Of a stretch of 64,000 nt of DNA, positions 58,558 through 64,000 are shown piece by piece (the stretch's first letter is position 1; each line of letters starts with the position of its first letter). The stretch comes from Dermatophilaceae bacterium Sec6.4 (GTDB lineage: Bacteria; Actinomycetota; Actinomycetes; Actinomycetales; Dermatophilaceae): NCBI GenBank assembly GCA_039636865.1, contig CP144172.1, positions 3,472,001 through 3,536,000 of the forward strand. Reading direction: 5' to 3'. The notes beneath the pieces were generated by a model. It was not told the DNA's origin. It saw only the letters and a list, made by a program, of their open reading frames with translations, and ran no database searches. The translations under genes were made by a program, and so were the position numbers.

Positions 58558-59605
58558 CCCCTGGGTCATCGCGACCATCACTGTCGTGTTGATCGCTGCG
58601 AGTGCGTTCTTCGTCGCGATCGAGTTCGCGCTCATCGCTGCTCGCCGCCACCGGCTGGAAGACGCCGCGGCCACCAGTCGCGCGGCCCGCGCTGCGCTGC
58701 GCAGCGCCTCGGAGTTGACGGTTCTGTTGGCAGGCTCGCAACTGGGCATCACGGTGTGCGCCCTGCTGCTCGGCGCCATCACCAAACCGGCCGTTCACCT
58801 GTGGCTGACGCCGGCCTTCGAAGGCTTGGGCACACCATTCTGGGCCGCCGACGCCGCCGGGTTCATCATCGCCATTCTCATCGTCACCTTCCTGCACCTG
58901 GTCGTCGGTGAGATGGCACCCAAATCGTGGGCGATCGCGCACCCGGAGAAGTCGGCGATCCTGCTGGCGCTTCCCATGCGCGGTTTCATCTGGATCACCC
59001 GGCCGCTGCTGGTTGCCCTCAACCGGGTAGCGAACTGGTGCCTGATCAAGGTCGGAGTGGAGCCGGTCGACGAAGTCTCCTCAGGTCAGAATCCCGACAC
59101 GCTGCGGCACCTGGTGGAGCACTCGGCCACAGTCGGCACCCTCGACCAGCACTATCACGGTCAGTTGACCAGCGCGCTGGACCTGCAGGCCCTGACGGTA
59201 GGTGACATCGTGCGCCGGAATGCGCAGCCGGGCAGTGTGGCTCCCGACGCCACCGCAGCCGAGATTCGCGCGGCGGGCCAACACAGTGGACACCTACGCC
59301 TGCTGGTGCGCGGTGACCGGGGATTCGAGGGCGTCCTCCACGTACGGGACAGCCTGCAGGCGCCGGCCTCCTGTACGGCCCGCGCGTTGATGAGACCCGT
59401 GGTCGCGGTGCCCTCCGATACCCCCGTGTACGAGGCGCTGGGCGCCATGCGTGAAACCCGTAACCACGTGGCCGTCGTTCTCGACAACGACGGTGACGTG
59501 GCCGGTCTCCTCACCCTCACCGACGTCCTACAGCGGCTGCTGCCCATCAGCCGCGCCACCCACCTGACCCGCACCAGCACGCCCTGCCTGCCCCGTCAAC
59601 TTTGA
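58550..59605 (+). CDS. Second CNNM-type protein, lacking the CorC_HlyC domain
   Basis: 351 aa. DUF21/CNNM helices fill residues 1-190 (FVAIEFALIAARRHRLEDA, HLVVGEMAPKSWAIAHPEK). Two CBS domains follow (around 220-335, ending HVAVVLDNDGDVAGLLTLTDV). Unlike its upstream neighbour it stops shortly after the second CBS. The two may form a heteromer, as is often seen with tandem CNNM genes. Its ATG overlaps the upstream stop. Confidence 0.92.
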   Translation: MFSPWVIATITVVLIAASAFFVAIEFALIAARRHRLEDAAATSRAARAALRSASELTVLLAGSQLGITVCALLLGAITKPAVHLWLTPAFEGLGTPFWAADAAGFIIAILIVTFLHLVVGEMAPKSWAIAHPEKSAILLALPMRGFIWITRPLLVALNRVANWCLIKVGVEPVDEVSSGQNPDTLRHLVEHSATVGTLDQHYHGQLTSALDLQALTVGDIVRRNAQPGSVAPDATAAEIRAAGQHSGHLRLLVRGDRGFEGVLHVRDSLQAPASCTARALMRPVVAVPSDTPVYEALGAMRETRNHVAVVLDNDGDVAGLLTLTDVLQRLLPISRATHLTRTSTPCLPRQL

Positions 59606-59611
59606 CCGCCT

Positions 59612-59643
59612 CGTCATGCACGACGTTCATGACGTTCATGACG
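59612..59643. repeat. Repeated CATGACG half-sites upstream of the methyltransferase gene
   Basis: CGTCATG at 59612-59618 is the reverse complement of CATGACG, which appears twice as a 9-base direct repeat (59628-59634 and 59637-59643, unit GACGTTCAT). The arrangement of one inverted and two direct half-sites looks like a regulator binding array. The regulator is unknown. Confidence 0.45.
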
Positions 59644-59716
59644 CGCGTGACCGGGTGGCTGATCGTCTACCGTCGGGTACACCATCGACCCCTCCCGCCC
59701 GAGTAGAGGTTTATCT

Positions 59717-60385
59717 GTGAGCGGCACCAGTGAGCCTCGAGTCTTCGAGCGTTACGGCCCCGGAGCGCAGTGGTACGACGTGCTCTCGATGGAGCGCGCC
59801 ATCTACCGGGCCGGTCGTGTCGCCCTGATCGAAGCCCTGCACATCGCACCCGGCGAGCGTGTCCTGGACATCGGCTGCGGCACCGGCCTGAGTCTGCCGC
59901 TGCTTGCTGAAGCAGTCGGCGACACCGGGCAGATCGTCGGACTGGACCCCAGCGCGAGGATGCTGGCCCAAGCGGACAAACGCGTTGCCGAGGCTGCGTG
60001 GGGTCCGCGGGTCCGACTGGTCGCAGGACAGGCCAACACCCCGCCGAGCACGATCGGCAGCAACTTCGACGTGGCGCTCTTCGCCTATTCCCTCGGCGTC
60101 ATGGATGACTGGCGCGAGGCGTGGGAGCACGCCGTGCAGGCGGTGCGTCCCGGAGGGCGGATCGGCGTCGTGGACACCGACTGGCCGGCTGGTCCCTGGC
60201 GCGTGCTGACCCCCGCGGCGGCCGGGGCGTTCGTCCTCGGCGGTGTGCACCCGTCGCGGCAGGTCTGGAAATACCTGCGAGCGCGGACCGTGCATTCCAC
60301 CGAGCAGACCCTTCGGGGTGGACACGTACGGCTCGCGACCGGCACTGTCACCAGCACCGAAGCCAGCTCCGAGACCGGCACCTAG
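59717..60385 (+). CDS. Class I SAM-dependent methyltransferase
   Basis: 222 aa, UbiE/COQ5-like. The SAM-binding motif I is RVLDIGCGTGLSLPLLAE near residue 50, and GLDPSARMLAQA and the post-motif loop follow. The substrate is unknown; small-molecule methylation is inferred. A GTG at 59717 begins the gene. It converges on the CDP-alcohol phosphatidyltransferase with a four-base overlap. Confidence 0.88.
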   Translation: MSGTSEPRVFERYGPGAQWYDVLSMERAIYRAGRVALIEALHIAPGERVLDIGCGTGLSLPLLAEAVGDTGQIVGLDPSARMLAQADKRVAEAAWGPRVRLVAGQANTPPSTIGSNFDVALFAYSLGVMDDWREAWEHAVQAVRPGGRIGVVDTDWPAGPWRVLTPAAAGAFVLGGVHPSRQVWKYLRARTVHSTEQTLRGGHVRLATGTVTSTEASSETGT

Positions 60386-61020
60386 CTCGCGAGCAGCCGG
60401 ACCCCGTAGGACGCCCGCTGGACTGCGGTCACAGCGACGACCGCTGCGAAGATCCAGGCAATCGGCTCGGCATAGCCGGGCAGCACACAGATAAATGTGT
60501 AGGCGACCACGGTTTCGGTGCCTTCTGCGAGCCCGCCGACGAAGCGCAGCGAACGGTCGTCCGGCTGACCCGTGGTGCTCTCGCCGTCACCGGCCCGGTC
60601 GAGTCGTTCCAGTAGCGAGGACAGCGCGAGCAACGTCGCCCCCGACACGTAGTAGGCCGCCAGCAACGTGACACAGGCCAGTCGCGCCGACGGCACTGCC
60701 ACGGCCACCCCGATCACGAACCCCGCGTAGATCGTGAAGTCCGCCACGATGTCCAGGAAACCGCCGAGCTCACTGCTACCCCGACGCCGGGCGACCGGCC
60801 CGTCCAACCCGTCCAGCACCCTGTTCAACAGCCACAGCGCCAGCGCCCACCACCACCAGCCGAGCCCCGCCGCGACGCACGCGCCGAGCCCGACGGCGAA
60901 GCCGAGCGCGGTGACAGCGAGCGCGGTGACAGCGAGCGCGGAGACACCCGCGTCGGCGAGCCTGTTCCCGGTCCGTGTCAGAGCTGGGGCCAGCGCGCGC
61001 CGGGCGAGCGGATCAAGCAC
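60382..61020 (-). CDS. CDP-alcohol phosphatidyltransferase family protein
   Basis: 212-aa membrane enzyme of phospholipid or related head-group transfer. The CDP-OH-P signature DGLDGPVARRRGSSELGG then FLDIVAD (D-G-x2-A-R-x8-G-x3-D-x3-D) is complete, followed by several helices. An imperfect 15-bp tandem repeat encodes LAVTA repeats in the first helix. The product lipid cannot be assigned. It lies 44 bases after the MMPL stop on the same strand. Confidence 0.9.
   Translation of the reverse strand: MLDPLARRALAPALTRTGNRLADAGVSALAVTALAVTALGFAVGLGACVAAGLGWWWWALALWLLNRVLDGLDGPVARRRGSSELGGFLDIVADFTIYAGFVIGVAVAVPSARLACVTLLAAYYVSGATLLALSSLLERLDRAGDGESTTGQPDDRSLRFVGGLAEGTETVVAYTFICVLPGYAEPIAWIFAAVVAVTAVQRASYGVRLLAS
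60904..60948. repeat. 15-bp tandem repeat inside the CDP-alcohol transferase gene
   Basis: GAGCGCGGTGACAGC occurs at 60904-60918 and 60919-60933 exactly, with a third imperfect copy at 60934-60948. It stays in frame and adds five residues per unit (LAVTA). Confidence 0.8.
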
Positions 61021-61064
61021 CCGGCACCGCAGCGGCGCCGGAGCACTCGATCAGCACGTCGATC

Positions 61065-63242
61065 TCAACTCGATGATGCGTGGGCAGGCGTGTCGGAACG
61101 CTCGCCGCTGTCCAGCTTGCTCGGCCACCAGATAGCGCGACCGATGTCCTCGGCCAGGGCCGGTACCAGCAACGACCGCACCACCAGGGTGTCCAGCAGC
61201 ACACCGAACGCCACGATGAAGGCAATCTGCGCGAGGAACAGGATCGGGATCACGCTGAGCGCCGAGAAGGTCGCCGCCAGCACGATGCCAGCCGAGGTGA
61301 TCACGCCTCCGGTCGCGGCCAGGCCGCGTTGAATGCCCTTCCTCGTCCCGTGTCGCGCACTCTCCTCGCGCACTCTGGTCATCAGGAAGATGTTGTAGTC
61401 GACCCCCAGCGCCACCAGGAATACGAATCCGTAGAGCGGCACCGACGGGTCAGCGCCCTGGAAATCGAAGACGTGGTTGAACACCAGCGCCGACACGCCG
61501 AGCGTCGCCGCGAAGCTGAGCACCACCGACGCCAGCAGCAGAACGGGCGCCACCACCGCTCGCAACAGCAGCATCAACAAGCCCAGGATCACCAGCAGCA
61601 CGATCGGGATGATGACCCGCAGATCCCGCTCAGCAGCCCGCTGGGTGTCCAGTTGGATGGCGCTCTGTCCGCCGACGAGCGTGCCCGGAGCGGCCTTGCC
61701 AACCGAGGTACGCAGCCGGCCGATGGTCTGCAGTGCGCTGTCGCTGTCGGCGGCCTGCTTGAGTGTCGCCTGGATCTCGACCTTGCCGTTCACCACCTTC
61801 GGGTCGCCGCCCGGCGCGACCGGTTGACCACCGGCACCGAGTACGGCGACCGACGCGATTCCGTCGACTTTCTGCACGGCGGCCAGCACCTTCGCGGTCG
61901 AGGCGACCGGACCGATGATCTCCACCGGACTACCCGCGCCCGCCGGGAAGTGCTTGGCGGCGACATCCTGGCCGGTGACCGACTGAGCCTTGTTCAGGAA
62001 GAGCGCGCTCTGCGGCACACCGCTGGCTCGCAGCGTGGGTAGGAACGCCACGAAGCCGATCAGCACGACCGTGCAGACGATCCAGAGTTTGCGCGGCTGG
62101 CGCCCGACCAGGGCTGCCACCTTGCCCCACAGTCCAGCGCGCTCGGGGTGTTCCGAGCCGTACTTCGGCCCCTTCGGCCAGTACGCCTTGCGACCCAGCA
62201 GCACCAGGGCGGCAGGCAGGAACGTCAGCGCAGCAAAGAGGGCGCAGGCGATCCCGATCGCCGCCACCGGGCCCAGGCTCGCGGTGGAGTTGAGGCTGCT
62301 GACCAGCAGGCACAGCAACGCGAGGATGACCGTCACGCCGGAGGCGAGGATCGGTGCTGCGGACTGACGCAGCGCCACCTTCATCGCCACGAAGCGCGAC
62401 TCCTCTTCGCGCAGCTCCTCCCGGAACCGGGCGGTCAGTAACAACGCGTAGTCCGTCGCAGCACCGACGACCAGAATGAACAGAATTCCCTGACTCTGCC
62501 CGTTGAGGGTGATCGCGCCGCTGTCGGTGAGGAAGTACACCACTCCGCTGGCCAACGACAGCGCGAAGAGCGCCGAGATCAGCACCAGGAAGGGCAGGAT
62601 CGGACTGCGGTAGACGATCACGAGGATGACCAGCACGACGACCACCGCAACGAGCAGCAGAATCCCGTCGATCCCCGCAAAGGCATTGGTCAGGTCGACG
62701 GCGAAACCCGCCGGACCCGTCACGTAGGCCGACAAACCGGGCGGTAGATCCGCCTTCAGCTTGGTGCCGAGCTGATTGACGACCGCCACCGTCTGATCAC
62801 CCAGGGTGCCGTCCACCGGGACGATCACCTCCAGGGCTTTGCCATCCTTGGACGGGATCGGACCCACGACCTTGCCGACCACACTCTTGGAGTCAGCAAC
62901 GGAGGCGACCGCCTTGGCCACCGCACCCGTGTCGGCGGCGGTGATTCCGCTGGAGCGTTCGTAGACCAGGATCGCCGGGTTGATCTTCTTGTCCTGGAAC
63001 GTCTTCTGCAGGTCGGCGACCTTCGTGGCTTCGGCGCTGGTCGGCAGGAAACTTGCCGGGTCGTTGGTCGAAACAGCGCCGAGCTTGCCGGCGAACGGCC
63101 CGGCGACGCCACCGATCAGCAGCCACACCACCAGCACGAGCACCGGCAAGATGATCCGCAGCCTGCTACCCAGAATCCTGCCCTGGGAAGAGCTGGCGCC
63201 CGAGCGATCCGCGTCCTGTGTCTGGGGTGCCTGGTGTGACAT
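61065..63242 (-). CDS. MMPL family RND transporter
   Basis: 725 aa. Two halves each with one helix, a large extracytoplasmic domain and a group of five helices, typical of MMPL exporters. VVGAATDYALLL and the mirrored ALGVDYNIFLMTRVREE carry the Asp-Tyr pairs of the proton relay. Members export lipids or other hydrophobic compounds in actinobacteria. The ATG at 63242 (MSHQAP) is four bases from the upstream gene stop, so an operon is likely. A start 16 codons earlier is unlikely because it overlaps that gene. Confidence 0.93.
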   Translation of the reverse strand: MSHQAPQTQDADRSGASSSQGRILGSRLRIILPVLVLVVWLLIGGVAGPFAGKLGAVSTNDPASFLPTSAEATKVADLQKTFQDKKINPAILVYERSSGITAADTGAVAKAVASVADSKSVVGKVVGPIPSKDGKALEVIVPVDGTLGDQTVAVVNQLGTKLKADLPPGLSAYVTGPAGFAVDLTNAFAGIDGILLLVAVVVVLVILVIVYRSPILPFLVLISALFALSLASGVVYFLTDSGAITLNGQSQGILFILVVGAATDYALLLTARFREELREEESRFVAMKVALRQSAAPILASGVTVILALLCLLVSSLNSTASLGPVAAIGIACALFAALTFLPAALVLLGRKAYWPKGPKYGSEHPERAGLWGKVAALVGRQPRKLWIVCTVVLIGFVAFLPTLRASGVPQSALFLNKAQSVTGQDVAAKHFPAGAGSPVEIIGPVASTAKVLAAVQKVDGIASVAVLGAGGQPVAPGGDPKVVNGKVEIQATLKQAADSDSALQTIGRLRTSVGKAAPGTLVGGQSAIQLDTQRAAERDLRVIIPIVLLVILGLLMLLLRAVVAPVLLLASVVLSFAATLGVSALVFNHVFDFQGADPSVPLYGFVFLVALGVDYNIFLMTRVREESARHGTRKGIQRGLAATGGVITSAGIVLAATFSALSVIPILFLAQIAFIVAFGVLLDTLVVRSLLVPALAEDIGRAIWWPSKLDSGERSDTPAHASSS

Positions 63243-63246
63243 CGGT

Positions 63247-63813
63247 TCAGTTCTCCTGCTCGGTGGTGCGTGCATCATCGGGCCCAGCACTTGCTACCTC
63301 GACAACCTCGTCGGCCTCATCAGGCTCGTCCACTGCCTCGGCGGTCAGCCGGAAGACGACCATCCGCGGCATCGCGTCAGCGACCTGCTCACGACTGGGA
63401 TCGTCGGGCAACCCGAACGCGCGCAACGCCCACGGCGCCTGCACGACCGACAGATAGGTGCTCACCGCATCGATTCCCTCTTCGCCCGCCGCCTCGAGCG
63501 CCTCGAGCGCGTCGCGCCGGTCACCGCCGAGAATCGCGCAGCGCGATTTGCGCTCCAGGTTGCGCGGCCAGTCCCGGGTTCGGTCCGGGCATACCAGGTA
63601 GGAGTGCTCTGCCATTGCCAGCACTCCGACCGGTGTGTGATGCGCCCGCCCCGACTTGCGTCCATGATGTTCCAGCACCCGCAGGCCGTACCCGCCGCTC
63701 GGTATCGGCTCCGCCGGGGTGGCGAGCAACCGCGCCACCATCTGTTCGTTCATCTCCCGGGGTGTGGGAGGTCCGCTGCGCCCCGCGTCGGATGGAGCCT
63801 GGAAGGTCGTCAT
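63247..63813 (-). CDS. DUF385/deazaflavin-type nitroreductase family protein
   Basis: 188 aa. The split-barrel core has YGLRVLEHHGRKSGRAHHTPVG and YLVCPDRTRDWPRNLERK, the conserved pattern of the nitroreductase/DUF385 family that uses deazaflavin F420 or heme in mycobacteria. Cofactor use here is inferred. The C-terminal tail is strongly acidic. It lies first in the operon with the MMPL transporter and is divergent from the regulator. Confidence 0.82.
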   Translation of the reverse strand: MTTFQAPSDAGRSGPPTPREMNEQMVARLLATPAEPIPSGGYGLRVLEHHGRKSGRAHHTPVGVLAMAEHSYLVCPDRTRDWPRNLERKSRCAILGGDRRDALEALEAAGEEGIDAVSTYLSVVQAPWALRAFGLPDDPSREQVADAMPRMVVFRLTAEAVDEPDEADEVVEVASAGPDDARTTEQEN

Positions 63814-63872
63814 GGACAGGCAGCCTAGCGAATGTCACTAGATTGTCTACGGACCTACCCGCTAGCATGCAA

Positions 63873-64000
63873 ATGATGAGCACTCCAGAGAGCGGATCCG
63901 GGCGACCGGACAGCATCGGTCAGCAGATCCACGACCTGCTGATGCTCTCCCCTGCGGTGCACGCCGAGCTCGCGGCGCGGGTCGGCGTCGGAGTGACCGA
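63873..64000 (+). CDS. Probable MarR-family regulator (N-terminal part, runs off the window)
   Basis: Only about 42 residues are visible. The segment AVHAELAARVGVGVTD looks like the first helices of a MarR winged-helix domain, but the recognition helix is outside the window. The start is one of two adjacent ATGs (63873 or 63876); a TAGCAT at 63863-63868 lies four or seven bases before them. It is divergent from the DUF385-MMPL unit, which it probably regulates. Confidence 0.6.
   Translation, partial: MMSTPESGSGRPDSIGQQIHDLLMLSPAVHAELAARVGVGVT

Overview
The window is 64 kb of high-GC bacterial chromosome, densely packed with about 54 protein genes, 4 tRNA genes and one decayed toxin-antitoxin locus. 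GTG starts are common, gene overlaps such as TGATG, ATGA and GTGA are frequent, and many genes look leaderless. Gene content points to an Actinomycetota genome, probably Micrococcales. The supporting neighbourhoods are eno-ftsB-DUF501-ppx, glmU-prs-rplY-pth-mfd, metG-tatD-rpfB-rsmA-ispE, pmt divergent from rsmI, and galU-glp-moaC-mog-rimJ-sepX. A Dermacoccaceae-like genus is possible, but the genus cannot be fixed from sequence alone.

Layout. 1-2.5 kb: end of an unknown gene, a Bax-inhibitor-1-like membrane protein, a membrane-anchored esterase and a tRNA with a UAA anticodon. 2.5-15.4 kb: a long minus-strand block for glycolysis, division, nucleotide sanitation, repair and translation (ppx, DUF501, ftsB, eno, mazG, a SurA-like lipoprotein, mfd, pth, rplY, prs, glmU), then tRNA-Gln. 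15.7-16.9 kb: TetR and MarR regulators, the latter behind a perfect palindrome. 17-24.5 kb: ABC-F, ispE, rsmA, an Rpf-type cell-wall lytic enzyme, tatD and metG. 24.6-31 kb: a small membrane protein, rsmI, protein O-mannosyltransferase, two PH-domain membrane proteins, a HAD phosphatase, a cupin and tRNA-Ala. 31-36 kb: sepX/glpR, an acetyltransferase, mog, moaC, glp/moeA and galU, which combines molybdenum cofactor synthesis with cell division. 36-47 kb: a folate enzyme, a K+/H+ antiporter, FmdB, methylthioadenosine phosphorylase, a SAF/CpaB protein, mscL, a 1253-aa helicase-nuclease fusion with a coupled 72-aa protein, an AI-2E family transporter and tRNA-Arg. 47-52.5 kb: threonine dehydratase, a degraded YefM/YoeB locus, a secreted glycoside hydrolase and an amidase. 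52.5-59.6 kb: an ion-transport group (kup, nhaA, a terC homologue, two CNNM/CorC-like proteins). 59.7-64 kb: a methyltransferase, a CDP-alcohol phosphatidyltransferase, an MMPL exporter, a DUF385 protein and the start of a probable MarR regulator.

Most of the window is conserved core genome. The least ordinary items are the helicase plus Vsr-like nuclease protein and its coupled small gene, a class I-shaped tRNA with a UAA anticodon, a structured and possibly switching leader in front of rplY, the MarR palindrome with a predicted leaderless promoter, and the decayed toxin-antitoxin scar between core genes. No CRISPR array, intact transposon, prophage or replication origin was seen.
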